Shown here: positions 19,001-28,592 of the stretch, piece after piece | Layout: every line of letters begins with the position of its first letter | Numbering within the stretch: position 1 is the first letter of the stretch | DNA from: Actinokineospora spheciospongiae | GTDB lineage: Bacteria; Actinomycetota; Actinomycetes; Mycobacteriales; Pseudonocardiaceae | Direction: 5' to 3' | Assembly (NCBI RefSeq): GCF_000564855.1 | Contig: NZ_AYXG01000246.1 | Coordinates: 1-39,681, forward strand | DNA length: 39,681 nucleotides | The notes under the pieces: model-generated | The model's database searches: none | The model's input: only the letters and a program-made list of their open reading frames with translations | What the model was told of the DNA's origin: nothing | Program-made: the position numbers and the translations under genes

Positions 19001-22000
19001 TGGCGGTTGAGCGTGCGCGGCGGCGCCAATTCCTCCACGACGCGCTCGAACGGGACGTCTTGGTGGTCGAACGCGGCCAGGTCACCCGCCCGCACCCGCC
19101 GCAGCAGCTCGGCGAAGCCGGGGGCGCCGGACAGGTCGGTCCGCAGCACCAGGGTGTTGACGAAGAAGCCGACCAGTTCTTCCAGCCGCTCGTCGGTGCG
19201 ACCGGCGACGGCGGTGCCGATCGCGACGTCCTCCCCCGCCCCGAGCCTGGACAGCAGGGTGGCCAGCCCGGCGTGCAGCACCATGAACAAGCTGGCGCCG
19301 TGCTCGGCGGCGAACTCGGCGACCCGGGCGTGCAGGTCGGCGGGCACGGTGAGCGGCACGGTCCCGCCCGTGTAGGTCGACTCCCGGGGCCGGGGGTGGT
19401 CGTGCGGGAGCGACAGCTCGTCGGGCAGCGCGGACAGCGCCTCGCGCCAGAAGCCGAGCTGCCGGTGCGCGGTGCTGTCCTCGGCCCCCTCGTCGCCGAG
19501 CAGTTCCTGCTGCCACAGGGAGTAGTCCGCGTACTGCACCGGCAGCTCGGGCTGCTCCGGCGCCTCGCCGCGCAGGCGCGCGGTGTAGGCGGTCGCCAGG
19601 TCGCGGGCCATGGGCGCGGTGGACCACCCGTCACTGGCGATGTGGTGGGTCACGACCTGGAGCACGTGCTCCCCGGGGCCCACCCGGACCAGCGCGGCGC
19701 GCAGCGGCAGCTCCGCGTCGAGGGCGAACGGGCGGGCCGCGTGCTCGGCGAGGACCGCGCGCAGCCGCGCCGGGTCGGCGTCGAGCACCGGCAGCGGGAC
19801 ACCGGCCTGCTCGGCGGGGAGCACGAGCTGGTGGGGGACCCCGTCCTCCACGGGAAAGACCGTGCGCAGGACCTCGTGCCGCGCGGTGAGGTCCGCGAGC
19901 GCGGCGCGCAGGGCGTCGTGGTCGAGTTCCCCGCGCAGGCGCAGGGCCATCGGGATGTGGTAGCCCGCACCCGTGCCCTCGAAGCTGTTGAGGAACCACA
20001 TGCGGCGCTGCGCGTGCGACAGCGGAACCCGGTCGGGCCGCTCCCGCCGGGTGAGGCGGGCCCGGGTGGAGCCGTCGGGGGTGATCCGGGTAGCGAGCGC
20101 CGCCGGGGTGGGTGCCTCGAACACGGTGCGGATGGCCACCTCGGCGCCGAGCACCGCGCGCACCCGGCTGGTGAGCCGCGTGACGAGCAGCGAGTGCCCG
20201 CCGAGGTCGAAGAAGTCGTCGTCCACCCCGACCCCGGGCAGCCCGAGGACCTGGGCGAACAGCGCGCACAGCTCCGCCTCGACCCGGGTGCCGGGTGCCC
20301 GGCCCTCGGGCGCGGCGGTGAGGTCGGGTTCGGGCAGCCGGGCCCGGTCCAGCTTGCCGTTGACGGTCAGCGGCAGCTCGGGAACCACCACGACCACCTG
20401 CGGCACCATGTAGTCCGGCAGCAGCCGCGCGGCGTGCTCGCGCACGGCGGCGGGGTCGGGGTCGGCGCCGGTCACGTAGGCCACGAGCCGGTCGATCCCC
20501 CCGGGGCCGCGGTGCACGAGCACCGCCGCCGCGTCGACCCGCTCGGCACCGGCCAGTGCGGCCTGCACCTCCCCCGGCTCCACGCGGAACCCGCGGATCT
20601 TCACCTGGTCGTCGACGCGGCCGACGAATTCCAGGACGCCGGAGGGGGTCCGGCGCACGAGGTCGCCGGTCCGGTACATCCGCGCCCCGTCGTCGAACGG
20701 GCAGGCCACGAAGCGTTCGGCGGTCAACCCGGGGCGGCCGTGGTAGCCGCGGGCGAGCCCGGCCCCGGTCAGGTACAGCTCCCCGGTGACACCGGGGGGC
20801 ACCGGGCGCAGCCCGGGGTCGAGCACGTGGGCGCCCACGTTGGCGATCGCCGTTCCCACCGCCGGGCGGTCGTGGTCGCCGAGCCGGGCGATGACGGAAT
20901 CCACTGTGGACTCCGTCGGGCCGTAGAAGTTGAAGGCGAGCACGTCGGGCACCCCGGACAGCTCCTGCCACAGGGCGGGGTCCACCGCCTCCCCGCCGAG
21001 CGCGATCACCCGGGGGCGGTGCCCGCCCTCGGCGAGCAGGCCCATGGGCAGCAGGTGGCGGACGTAGGAGGGGGTGGTCTCCACGACGTCGACCCGGTGT
21101 TCGGCCAGGTGGTCAAGGAGGGCTTCGGGGTCGCGGCGGACGGCGTCGGCGAGCAGGTGCAGCTCGTGGCCGTCGGCGAGCCAGAGGATCGGGTCCCAGG
21201 ACGCGTCGAAGGACACCCCGGCGGTGTGCGCGACGCGCAGCACGTCGCGACCGGCGGCGGCGGTCGCCGGGGCGAACACCTGCTCCCGGTGGCTGGCGAG
21301 CAGGTTCGCCAGGCTGCGGTGCTCCACCGCGACGCCCTTGGGGCGCCCGGTCGAACCCGAGGTGTAGAGCAGGTACGCGAGGTCGGCGGGCCGGGGCGGG
21401 GCGGGGAGCTGCCCGGCGCCCGAGTCCGGCGGGAGGTCGTCGAGGAGCACCACCGGAACACCGGTGCCGCACCGGTTCGCGGTCTCCGAAGTGGTCAGCA
21501 CCAGGGCCGGGGCGGCGTCCCCGATGAGGTGGGCGATCCGGTCGTCCGGGTACTCCAGGTCCACCGGCAGGTAGACCGCCCCGGCGCGCAGGACGCCCAG
21601 CAGCGCCACCACCGTGCCGAGGGAGCGCTCCAGCACCACCGCGACGACCTGCCCCCGACCGGCACCGCGGGCGGCGATCTCCCGGGCCAGGCGGTCGGCG
21701 AGGCGGTCCAGTTCGGCGAAGGTGAGGGTGCCGTCGGCGGCCACCACCGCCGTGCGGTCGGGGTGCAGCCGCGCCCGCTGCCCGAAGACCTCCGGCAGCG
21801 TCTCGGCGTTGACCTCCCGGCTCGTCCCCGTGCCCTGGGTGATCACCTCGCGCAGCTCGTCGTCGGTGAGCACGTCGGCGGTCCGCAGCGGCTCGTCCGG
21901 CCGGGCGAGGACGTTCCCCAGGAGGGTCACCACGCCGCGGGCCAGGCGGGACGCCGTGGTCCGGTCGAACATCGCCGTGCTGTACTCCAGCTCCCCGGTG

Positions 22001-25000
22001 ATGCCCCCGGGTGCCCCGGTGGGGTCGTACCGCTCGGTCAGGGTGAGGGAGAGGTCGAACTTCGCCGTCGAGGTCCGGGCGGCGGGTCCCGCCTCGACCC
22101 GCAGGTCGCCCAGCTCGATGCGCGGCGCCGGGTTGTTCTGCAACGTGAGCATCACCTGGAACAGCGGGTTGCGCCCGGGTGCGCGCTGCGGGGCCAACTC
22201 CTCGACCACCCGCTCGAACGGCAGGTCCTGGTGCTCGAAGGCGGCCAGGTCGGTCTCCCGCACGCGGCGCAGCAGTTCGGTGAAGCTGGGGTCGCCGCTC
22301 AGGTCGGTGCGCAGGACGAGCGTGTTGACGAAGAACCCGACCAGGTCTTCGAGCGCGGGATCGGTCCGCCCGGCGACAGGGGTGCCGATCGGGATGTCCG
22401 CACCGGCGCCGAACTTGGACAGGGTGGCCCCGAACAGCGCGTGCAGGGCCATGAACAGGCTGGTGCCGCTCTCGGCGGCCAGCCGCGAGAGGGCGGCGTG
22501 CGCGGCGGCGGGCACCTCCACCGCGACAGCGGCGCCCTCTCCCGTCGGCCGCGGCGGGCGGGGGCGGTCCACCGGGAGGCTCAGCTCGGTGGGCAGGTCG
22601 CGCAACGCGGTGCCCCAGAACGCCAGTTGCCTCGCGGCGCGGCTGTCCGCGTCGCCCTCCGCGCCGAGGACTTCGCGCTGCCAGCGGGCGTAGTCGGCGT
22701 ACTGGACCGCCAGCGGCGGCAGCCCGGTGTCCACCCCGTCGGCGCGCAGCCGGTAGGCCGAGGCGAGGTCGCGGGCCAGCGGCCCGAAGGACCAGCCGTC
22801 GCCCGCGATGTGGTGCAGCACCAGCACGAGCAGGGCCTCGGAGTCCGAGACGCGCAGCAGCGTCGCGCGCAGCGGCGCCTCGGCGGACAGGTCGAACCCG
22901 CGCCCGGCCTCGGCGGTCAGCCGCTCGGTGATCCCGGCGGGGGCGACGTCCTCGACCGCCAGGGTGATCCCGGTGTGCCCGGGGTTGAGGACGCGCTGGT
23001 ACGGCAGGCCGTCCGACTCGGCGAAGATCGTGCGGAGGCTTTCGTGCCTGGTCACCACGTCGGCCAGCGCCGCGCGCAGGGCGGCCTGGTCCAGCGCCCC
23101 GGTCAGGCGCAGGACGGCGGGCATGGTGTAGCCCGCGGCGCCGGGGTCGAGCCGGTTGAGGAACCAGAGCCGCTGCTGCGCGGCGGACAGCGGTTCCCGC
23201 TCGCGCCGGGGTGCGGCGACCAGCCGCGGCCGGTCGGCGTTCCCGCCCGCCTCGACCCGCTCGGCCAGCAGCGCCGGGGTGGGCGCCTCGAACAGGTCGC
23301 GGATGGCGATGTCGGCGGCGAGTTCGGCGCGGATGCGGCCCGCCACCCGGGTCGCGACCAGGGAGTGCCCGCCCAGTTCGAAGAAGTCGTCGTCCGGGCC
23401 GACCCCGGTGCGGCCCAGGGATTCGGCGAAGATCGCGCACAGCCGCGCCTGCAACCAGGTCGCCGGACCGCGGCGGCCCGGCCCCTCGACCCCTCCCGCT
23501 GCGGCGGGGTCGGGCAGGCGGGTGCGGTCGAGCTTGCCGTTCACCGTCAGGGGCAGTTCCGCCAGGGTGAGCACCACCTGGGGAACCATGTGCTCGGGCA
23601 GGCGGTGGCGCAGGTGCGCCCGCAGCTCGGCGGGCTCCACCGAGGACACCGCGTAGGCGACCAGCCGCGCGGACTCCCCGGTCCCGTCGGCGAGCACCGC
23701 GGCGTCGTCCACGTCGGGGTGGGCCGCCAGTACAGCCTGGACCTCGCCGGGTTCGACGCGGTGGCCGCGGATCTTGACCTGGTCGTCGGCCCGGCCCAGG
23801 AACTCCAGCACCCCCTCGCCGGTCCAGCGCGCCAGGTCGCCGGTGCGGTAGAGCCGCTGCCCGGGGCCGCCGAACGGGTCGGCGACGAACCGCGTCGCCG
23901 TCAGCGCGGGCCGGTTGTGGTAACCCCGGGCCAGACCCGCGCCCGCCAGGTACAGCTCACCGCGCACCCCCGGGGCCACCGGCATCAGCGCGTGGTCGAG
24001 GACGTGGGCGCGCACGTTGTCCACCGGCCTGCCGATGACCGGGGAGCCGTGGCCGGGCATCGCCGTCATCACGGCATCCACAGTGGACTCGGTCGGTCCG
24101 TAGAGGTTCACCCCCAGCACCCGGTCCCCATCGGTCAGCTCGCGCCACAGCTCGGGGTCCACGGCCTCGCCGCCGAGCGCCACCACCGCCGGGTGGCGCC
24201 GGGGTTCGGCGAGCAGGCCCGCGGCGAGCAACTGCCGCAGGTAGGACGGGGTCGTTTCGATCACGTCGATGCGCCCGTCGCGCAGGTGGCGGGTGCACGC
24301 CTCGGGGTCGCGGCGCACGGCGTCGGGCACGACGTGCAGCTCATGCCCGGCCACTAGCCACAGCACCGGGTCCCACGCTGCGTCGAAGGCCATGCCGGAC
24401 AGGTGGGCCACGCGCAGCACCGCACGCCCGGCGGCGGCGCGGCCCGCGGGGAAGAGCCTGTTGGTGTGGCTCGCCAGGAGGTTCGCCAGAGCGCTGTGCT
24501 CCACCGCGACGCCCTTGGGCAGACCGGTGGAACCCGAGGTGTAGATCACGTACGCGAGGTCGCCCGGCCCGGCGGGGGTCGGGTCGACGTGCGGGACCGC
24601 CGCCAGGTCGACCTCGTCGAGCACGACGTCCACCTCGGGGAGGAGGTCCCGGGTCGAGGAGTGGGCGATCACCAGGTGGGGTTCGGCGTCGGCCAGCAGG
24701 AACGCCAACCGGTCCACCGGGTGGGAGACGTCCAGCGGCAGGTAGGCGGCGCCCGCGCGCCCCACCGCGAGCAGCGCGACCACGCTGTCGACCGAGCGCG
24801 GCAGGGCGACCGCCACGACGCGGCCCGGACCGGCCCCTCGGGCGGCCAGCACCCGGGCCAGTTCGTCGACGCGCCGGTCCAACTCGGCGAAGGTGAGCGT
24901 CGTCCGTCCATCGGAGACGGCGACCCGCTCGGGGGTCGCGGCGGCCTGGCGGGCGAACGCCTCGGGGACGGTGGTCTTCGGGGTCTCGACGGTGGTCGCG

Positions 25001-26343
25001 TTCCACCGCTGGAGGACGAGGCGGCGCTCCGGCTCGCCGAGCAGTTCCAGCTCGCCGATGGGCGCCGTGGGGTGCGCCGTCGCGGCGCGGAGCAGCCGCA
25101 CCAGGCGCTCGTGGTGCCCGGCCAGCTCCTCTTCGCTGTAGCGCAGGGGGTTCGCGGTCACGTCGACGCGCAGGCCGTGCTCGGCCGAGATGCCCTGGAC
25201 CACGATGGACAGGTCGTCGACCGGTCCGACCGACAGGTTGTGCAGCGACGCCGCGTGCGAGCCGAACTCGATCTCCGGGGCGAACGGGAGGATGTTCACC
25301 GTGGGCCCGTGCAGGCGCCGGGACCGGGGCAGCGCGAGGTCGCGCCGGAGGTCTTCGGCGCGGTGGCGCTGGTGCTTGAGGGCGTCGCGCACCTGGCGCG
25401 AGGTCTGCGCCACCAGCTCGGTGGTCGTGGTGGCCGGGGTGATCCGCAGCCGCAGCGGGACCACGTTGGACAGCATCGCCGGGGTGGCGCGCTGCGCGGC
25501 GGTGCGCCGGGCGGTGACCGGCAGGCCGAGGACCACGTCCCGGGCACCGGTGCTGCGGTGCAGGTATGCGGCGGCGACCGCGATCACCACCGGGGACCAG
25601 TCGGTCCGCAGCGACCGGGCGAGGGCGCGCAGCCGCTCGGCTTCCCCGGGGCCGACGGCGGCGGACCGGTGCAGCGACCAGGTGGCCAGCCCCGCGGCCG
25701 AGTCCGTGAGCTGGGTGGGTTCCGGCAGGTCCGCGAACCGCGTCCGCCAGTACTCGGCGTCGTTTCCGCGGCGCTCCGAGGTCGCGTACTCGCCGTCTTC
25801 GGCGATCACGTCGACCAGGGACCCGAACCCGGTGTCCGCCACGGGTTCACCCCGTTGCAGGGCCGAGTAGTCCTCGGCGATGCGGCGGAGCACGAGCACG
25901 GCCCCGTAGCCGTCGAGGAGCAGGTGGTGGACGCGCTGGTAGAGGAAGAACTCGTCCGGTGCGAGCCGGATCAGCGCGGCGTGGAACAGCCTGTCGCCGA
26001 AGACGTCCGTCGGCGTCGCCAGGTCCCGCCGCATCCAGGACCGGGCGGCTTCCTCCGGGTCCGACTCCTCCGCCAGGTCGACCACGGGCAGTTCCCAGTG
26101 GCCCGACTCGGAGATGAACTGCATCGGCTCGCCGTCGTGCTCGACGAAGCGCAGGCGGAGGGCTTCCGACGCACCCAGTACCCGCCGGACCGCCTCTTCG
26201 AGCGCGACGACGTCCAGGGCACCGCGGAGGTGGAGGTATTGGGAAACGGTGAACACGGGATTGTCCGCATCAAGACGCTGGGCGAACCAGATTCCCCGCT
26301 GCGCCTTGGACAGGTTCAGCACGTCGCGCTGTTCGGCAACCAT
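16030..26343 (-). CDS. Three-module non-ribosomal peptide synthetase, C-A-T-C-A-T-C-A-T-TE
   Basis: A 3437-residue NRPS. Domains (approximate residues): C1 7-440 with HHLLLDG; A1 460-940; T1 with Ser994 in GGHSL; C2 1050-1490 with HHIAGDG; A2 1510-2005; T2 Ser2051; C3 2105-2545 with HHIASDG; A3 2570-3080; T3 Ser3120; TE 3190-3420 with Ser3250 in GWSFGG, Asp3277 and His3399. C1 resembles the EntF/starter type ([20 protein letters not shown]), so the first residue is probably N-acylated; C2 and C3 are ordinary condensation domains and there is no epimerase. All A domains have intact cores (YTSGSTG, YGPTEST, YRTGDL, NGKLD). By eye their pocket codes are D-A-W-E-V-L-L-V-D-K, D-A-W-E-I-L-F-V-D-K and D-A-W-E-L-L-F-V-D-K, i.e. 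nearly one substrate. The ATG at 26343 follows GGGAGCGGGA. The substrate is not assigned with confidence. Confidence 0.95.
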   Translation of the reverse strand: MVAEQRDVLNLSKAQRGIWFAQRLDADNPVFTVSQYLHLRGALDVVALEEAVRRVLGASEALRLRFVEHDGEPMQFISESGHWELPVVDLAEESDPEEAARSWMRRDLATPTDVFGDRLFHAALIRLAPDEFFLYQRVHHLLLDGYGAVLVLRRIAEDYSALQRGEPVADTGFGSLVDVIAEDGEYATSERRGNDAEYWRTRFADLPEPTQLTDSAAGLATWSLHRSAAVGPGEAERLRALARSLRTDWSPVVIAVAAAYLHRSTGARDVVLGLPVTARRTAAQRATPAMLSNVVPLRLRITPATTTTELVAQTSRQVRDALKHQRHRAEDLRRDLALPRSRRLHGPTVNILPFAPEIEFGSHAASLHNLSVGPVDDLSIVVQGISAEHGLRVDVTANPLRYSEEELAGHHERLVRLLRAATAHPTAPIGELELLGEPERRLVLQRWNATTVETPKTTVPEAFARQAAATPERVAVSDGRTTLTFAELDRRVDELARVLAARGAGPGRVVAVALPRSVDSVVALLAVGRAGAAYLPLDVSHPVDRLAFLLADAEPHLVIAHSSTRDLLPEVDVVLDEVDLAAVPHVDPTPAGPGDLAYVIYTSGSTGLPKGVAVEHSALANLLASHTNRLFPAGRAAAGRAVLRVAHLSGMAFDAAWDPVLWLVAGHELHVVPDAVRRDPEACTRHLRDGRIDVIETTPSYLRQLLAAGLLAEPRRHPAVVALGGEAVDPELWRELTDGDRVLGVNLYGPTESTVDAVMTAMPGHGSPVIGRPVDNVRAHVLDHALMPVAPGVRGELYLAGAGLARGYHNRPALTATRFVADPFGGPGQRLYRTGDLARWTGEGVLEFLGRADDQVKIRGHRVEPGEVQAVLAAHPDVDDAAVLADGTGESARLVAYAVSSVEPAELRAHLRHRLPEHMVPQVVLTLAELPLTVNGKLDRTRLPDPAAAGGVEGPGRRGPATWLQARLCAIFAESLGRTGVGPDDDFFELGGHSLVATRVAGRIRAELAADIAIRDLFEAPTPALLAERVEAGGNADRPRLVAAPRREREPLSAAQQRLWFLNRLDPGAAGYTMPAVLRLTGALDQAALRAALADVVTRHESLRTIFAESDGLPYQRVLNPGHTGITLAVEDVAPAGITERLTAEAGRGFDLSAEAPLRATLLRVSDSEALLVLVLHHIAGDGWSFGPLARDLASAYRLRADGVDTGLPPLAVQYADYARWQREVLGAEGDADSRAARQLAFWGTALRDLPTELSLPVDRPRPPRPTGEGAAVAVEVPAAAHAALSRLAAESGTSLFMALHALFGATLSKFGAGADIPIGTPVAGRTDPALEDLVGFFVNTLVLRTDLSGDPSFTELLRRVRETDLAAFEHQDLPFERVVEELAPQRAPGRNPLFQVMLTLQNNPAPRIELGDLRVEAGPAARTSTAKFDLSLTLTERYDPTGAPGGITGELEYSTAMFDRTTASRLARGVVTLLGNVLARPDEPLRTADVLTDDELREVITQGTGTSREVNAETLPEVFGQRARLHPDRTAVVAADGTLTFAELDRLADRLAREIAARGAGRGQVVAVVLERSLGTVVALLGVLRAGAVYLPVDLEYPDDRIAHLIGDAAPALVLTTSETANRCGTGVPVVLLDDLPPDSGAGQLPAPPRPADLAYLLYTSGSTGRPKGVAVEHRSLANLLASHREQVFAPATAAAGRDVLRVAHTAGVSFDASWDPILWLADGHELHLLADAVRRDPEALLDHLAEHRVDVVETTPSYVRHLLPMGLLAEGGHRPRVIALGGEAVDPALWQELSGVPDVLAFNFYGPTESTVDSVIARLGDHDRPAVGTAIANVGAHVLDPGLRPVPPGVTGELYLTGAGLARGYHGRPGLTAERFVACPFDDGARMYRTGDLVRRTPSGVLEFVGRVDDQVKIRGFRVEPGEVQAALAGAERVDAAAVLVHRGPGGIDRLVAYVTGADPDPAAVREHAARLLPDYMVPQVVVVVPELPLTVNGKLDRARLPEPDLTAAPEGRAPGTRVEAELCALFAQVLGLPGVGVDDDFFDLGGHSLLVTRLTSRVRAVLGAEVAIRTVFEAPTPAALATRITPDGSTRARLTRRERPDRVPLSHAQRRMWFLNSFEGTGAGYHIPMALRLRGELDHDALRAALADLTARHEVLRTVFPVEDGVPHQLVLPAEQAGVPLPVLDADPARLRAVLAEHAARPFALDAELPLRAALVRVGPGEHVLQVVTHHIASDGWSTAPMARDLATAYTARLRGEAPEQPELPVQYADYSLWQQELLGDEGAEDSTAHRQLGFWREALSALPDELSLPHDHPRPRESTYTGGTVPLTVPADLHARVAEFAAEHGASLFMVLHAGLATLLSRLGAGEDVAIGTAVAGRTDERLEELVGFFVNTLVLRTDLSGAPGFAELLRRVRAGDLAAFDHQDVPFERVVEELAPPRTLNRHPLFQVMLTVQNAARPDLALPGLAVTTAGDDDVAAVKFDLSFSVAEHHGPDGAPAGLSGTVEYSADLFEPGTAHRLARWLPRLLESALADPTRPVADLELLSGAELETVLQTWNDTGRELPAETVAAEFERWAGGPGRDRTAVVAAGRARTAGQLDAHANRLARLLRLRGVGAGDIVAVAVPRSVETAAALLAVLKAGAAYLPVDLAYPAERIGLMLADAAPALVLTTEAVASRLPGVRTLVLDDSRVVAELDATPPARLAEAELRRPIDGGQPAYVIYTSGSTGRPKGVVVEHRSLANLLRHHREHVFEPAAHRLGGRGLRVALTAAVAFDASWDPFLWMVAGHELHIVDDDTRRDAGALAEHLRTRAIDVVETTPSYLRQLITTGLLSGDGHRPCVLALGGEQVDEALWAQLRATEGVTAYNFYGPTESTVDSVIADIDDTEKPAIGKPVRNTRAYVLDTRLRPVPPGVAGELYLSGAGVARGYLNRTGLTAERFVADPFGDSGDRMYRTGDLVRWRSDATLQFLRRGDDQVKVRGFRVEPAEVVAALEDDPSVAEAAVVLRETGADDTALVAYVVAGETEPRADALRSALAAKLPDHMVPSAFVVLDRMPLTPNGKLDQRALPVPGPQTRSAHRGPRSPREDLLCKLFAETLGLPRVGIDDSFFDLGGHSLLANALMSRIRTALGVDLPIRRLFEAPTVAGLAERLDAGGTGSDLDVLLPLRTTGDRPPLFCVHPASGLSWTYSGLLRHLEPDQPLYGLQSRKLAQPGYAPASIEEVAADYVEHIRSVQPHGPYHLLGWSFGGNLVHEVAAQFEAAGERVGLLTVLDAFPQAPRDGLEAASEADMFAALLRSQGFPVEPGRSLDRAAVLEHFREIGSPMGSLTEDALGGMIGAFVSQAVLMPGFVPHVVEADVLFFAATENREPDGPEVADWLPYLTGHVEVHDVDAAHVELTQPHALGVIGPILSRRLAHVQDHAQQTRTGAGDRG

Positions 26344-26464
26344 TCCCGCTCCCAATCTGTGCACCCTGAGAGGTCGGGCGCACACCCCGAAATACCGTCC
26401 TCCGCGTGGAGGTCCACCTGCCGTGCGCAGCCATACGCCGCGTCACTCAATCATGCGTTCGGGG

Positions 26465-26487
26465 TAACCCGATCGGCGGACGGGTTA
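26465..26487. promoter_or_regulatory. Inverted repeat in the NRPS promoter region
   Basis: TAACCCG (26465-26471) and CGGGTTA (26481-26487) are perfect 7-bp arms around a 9-bp centre, about 120 bp upstream of the NRPS start. The size and place fit a repressor or activator site. It does not match the IdeR/DmdR iron box as I know it. No binding protein can be named. Confidence 0.45.
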
Positions 26488-26560
26488 AAGTGATATGCAA
26501 CACGGTCGTAACTTCGCCGTTTTACTCCACCACGGGCGGGCAGCACCGGTCCGCCGAGGA

Positions 26561-26600
26561 CACAAAGACCGCGACCACCTGAAACCAGGCGGCCGCGGTC
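26561..26600 (-). terminator. Rho-independent-like terminator after the 20-residue peptide gene
   Basis: Arms 26567-26581 and 26586-26600 form a 15-bp stem with two G-U pairs (in the minus-strand RNA) and a 4-base loop, followed on the minus strand by TTTGTGT. It lies about 50 bases after the stop of the small peptide gene and about 220 bases before the NRPS start, so it would separate a short upstream transcript from the NRPS transcript, or act as an attenuator for it. Confidence 0.75.
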
Positions 26601-26648
26601 GGTTCCGACGGTCGTTCAGGACGAAGCCCGACGAGTCCGGAAAATGTT

Positions 26649-26711
26649 TCAGAAAATGTTGATGTCACCGATGGTGAGGAACAGGGTCACGATCGACTGG
26701 ATGAAGTTCAT
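26649..26711 (-). CDS. Putative 20-residue hydrophobic peptide
   Basis: A minimal open frame encodes MNFIQSIVTLFLTIGDINIF, then TGA. Ten bases before the ATG is GGAG. The peptide is strongly hydrophobic, with one acidic residue, no basic one and an amphipathic-looking pattern. Base composition is much lower in GC than the NRPS and other genes around it, and a well-formed terminator follows after about 50 bases. The frame is open upstream to 26936, but those residues are Arg/Pro-rich and not protein-like. It could be a regulatory leader peptide for the NRPS region, a membrane-active or signalling peptide, or a toxin-like small protein; I do not recognise a family. Chance cannot be excluded for so short a frame. 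Confidence 0.5.
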   Translation of the reverse strand: MNFIQSIVTLFLTIGDINIF

Positions 26712-26798
26712 GGTGCCTACACTCCAAATTTGCCTGGTGGGGACGTCGATCCCGCGAGTTCGCCTCTTTCGCCGGAGCATCGGCGCGCGGGGGTACGA

Positions 26799-26850
26799 GG
26801 TTTGTCCGGTGTGGTGAAGATCCCGGTTGCCCGGATGTCCGGCACAAACC
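26799..26850. other. Stem-loop in the leader upstream of the small peptide gene
   Basis: GGTTTGT-CCGG (26799-26809) pairs with CCGG-C-ACAAACC (26839-26850), giving an 11-bp stem with one bulged base and a 29-base loop. If transcription of the small peptide gene starts upstream, this would be a folded 5' leader. It matches no riboswitch that I know. Confidence 0.35.
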
Positions 26851-26980
26851 GGCAGAACCATACATCCGTTCCGGCCCACCCACCCATCAGGGTTCCGTAA
26901 AAGGTGTTCCGCCCCATCCGACGCCCGCACCGCCACTTTGGGGAATCAACCAATTTTCCATTCTTGTCCACGCGCCCCCG

Positions 26981-26992
26981 GGTGTATACACC
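26981..26992. promoter_or_regulatory. Perfect 12-bp palindrome (operator candidate)
   Basis: GGTGTATACACC is a perfect palindrome in the gene-free stretch between the minus-strand peptide/NRPS transcripts and the plus-strand ligase gene. The GT-N-AC layout resembles GntR-type operators, but the assignment is by appearance only. Confidence 0.35.
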
Positions 26993-27384
26993 ATCATTGC
27001 CGGTTCGTCCACAAGATCCCGCCTCCGCACTTTGACTTCCTCTTCACACCACCCCTGGTACCGCTGCGGGCAGGCAAACAATGTGGCGCCACCCGGTCGG
27101 GGCGCCGTCGCGGCAGAGCGAGAAACCCCGAAGGACCGAACAAAAGACCTCCGACCGGAAAGTGATGCCCGGTCGAGTTTTTCCACCCCGGTTCCGAGGT
27201 GGGCCCAGCGGCCGGCATCCGGTTCCGGCGGCGTGCGGCCGGGGGAGGTGGTCGCGGTCGTCGATCCGGCCGCTGGAGTCCCTGCCCGGACACCGGGTCC
27301 CGGCCCGGTGGTTGTCCTGGAGTCCGGTTGGGAATACTCCGCCTGCGGCTGTCCCGGGCGGGGATGCGCGGACAGGGGGATGCG
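26993..27384 (+). promoter_or_regulatory. Gene-free upstream region of the carboxylate-amine ligase
   Basis: About 390 bases hold no convincing gene. The only promoter-like element I see is TTGACT at 27032-27037 with TGGTAC 18 bases further on; the -10 match is poor. Several open frames cross the region on both strands, but their translations are Arg/Pro-rich and lack protein-like patterns. Confidence 0.25.
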
Positions 27385-28527
27385 GTGGCCTTCCAAGCGG
27401 ACGACGGTGTCACGGTCGGCATCGAAGAGGAATTCCTCCTGCTCGACGAGGCGACCGGGCTCCCCGCGCCCCGGTCGGCCGAGGTGCTGGGGCGGGCGCG
27501 GTTGACCCGTGGCGCGCTGCACGCGGAGCTGATGCAGACCCAGGTGGAGGTCGCCAGCGGTGTGTGCCGGACGCTTTCCGAGGTGGGGTCCCAGGTCTGC
27601 GAGGCGCGGACGGCACTCACCGCGACCGCCGCCGAACTGGGGATGCGCTTGGCGGCGTGCGGCGTGCCGGTCATCGAGGGTGGTGCGGCGGCGGGCTCGG
27701 TCGGGCCGCGGTTCGCGGAGATCTTCGAGCGGTTCGGGCCGGTGTTCAGCGACTACCAGGTGTCCGGGTGCCACGTGCACGTCGGGGTCGGCGACCGGGA
27801 CACGGCGGTCGCCGTGCTCAACCACGTCTCCCCCTGGTTGCCGACGCTGCTGGCCCTGTCGGCGAACTCCGCGGTGCGGTACGGGCGGGACCACCGGCAG
27901 GCCAGCCTCCGCGTGCTCGACCAGGCCCGGCTGCCCGGTTTCGGGCTGCCGCCCTGGTTCGCCTCGGCCGCCGACCACGACCGGCAGGTCGACCGCCTGG
28001 TCGACCTGGGGGTGCTCGTCGACGACCGGATGACCTTCTGGCTGGTCCGGCCGTCCGCGCACCTGCCCACGGTGGAACTGCGGGCCGCGGACACCGTGGT
28101 CGAGCCCTGGGAGGCGGTGCTCCAGGTCGCCCTGTCGCGCGCCCTGGTCCGCACCGCGTTGACCGAGCTGGCGGCGGGCCGCGAGGGACCCCGGCTCGAC
28201 CCGCAGGTCGCCGCGGCGTCGGTGTGGGCGGCGGCCCGGCACGGGCTGACCGGGCCCGCCATCGATCCGGTGCGCGCGACCCCCAGCACCGGGCGGCGGA
28301 GGGTGGGCGACCTGCTGGACCGGGTCGGCCCCGCCCTCGAGGAGATGGGCGACCTGGCCTTCACCACCGCCGCGGTCGACGTGCTAGTTCGCGCCGGTTC
28401 CGGTGCCGACCGGCAGCGGGCCGCGTTGCGCGCGGGAGGTGTCGACCGCGTGGTCGACTGCGTCGTCGCGGGACTGGAGGACCCGATCGCCGCCGTCACC
28501 CGACTCGGCGCGGCCGTGAGCACGTGA
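27385..28527 (+). CDS. Carboxylate-amine ligase, YbdK/GCS2 family
   Basis: A 380-residue ATP-dependent ligase of the glutamate-cysteine ligase type 2 fold. Family marks are VGIEEEFLLLD near the N-terminus, LHAELMQTQVEVAS, GCHVHVGVGD (about residues 131-140), SANSAVRYG, and HLPTVELRAADT. E. coli YbdK has weak gamma-glutamyl-cysteine ligase activity, and actinobacterial relatives act on various carboxylates, so the true substrate is open. I chose the GTG at 27385 because AGGGGG lies at a good distance; an in-frame ATG at 27364 has no proper site. It is separated from the NRPS operon by about 1 kb and faces away from it, so a link to the peptide pathway is only a possibility. Confidence 0.85.
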   Translation: MAFQADDGVTVGIEEEFLLLDEATGLPAPRSAEVLGRARLTRGALHAELMQTQVEVASGVCRTLSEVGSQVCEARTALTATAAELGMRLAACGVPVIEGGAAAGSVGPRFAEIFERFGPVFSDYQVSGCHVHVGVGDRDTAVAVLNHVSPWLPTLLALSANSAVRYGRDHRQASLRVLDQARLPGFGLPPWFASAADHDRQVDRLVDLGVLVDDRMTFWLVRPSAHLPTVELRAADTVVEPWEAVLQVALSRALVRTALTELAAGREGPRLDPQVAAASVWAAARHGLTGPAIDPVRATPSTGRRRVGDLLDRVGPALEEMGDLAFTTAAVDVLVRAGSGADRQRAALRAGGVDRVVDCVVAGLEDPIAAVTRLGAAVST

Positions 28528-28592
28528 GCGGGGCGTCACGGTGATCACAGCCGTGGCCGCCGCGTCGCGGGTGGGGTGATCGGGGTGTGCCC

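Noticed and set aside
17095-24357. A 2420-codon plus-strand open frame antisense to the NRPS
   Set aside because: The translation is Gly/Arg/His-rich and lacks any family motif; it is the expected shadow of a GC-rich gene on the opposite strand.
26465-26487. Iron box (IdeR/DmdR) that would mark the NRPS as a siderophore cluster
   Set aside because: The arms TAACCCG/CGGGTTA do not match the TTAGGTTAGSCTAACC-type pattern, and no siderophore uptake or hydroxamate/catechol gene is present.
26649-26936. A 95-residue version of the small peptide gene
   Set aside because: The upstream 75 residues are Arg/Pro-rich and without protein-like pattern, and a ribosome binding site lies directly before the internal ATG at 26711.
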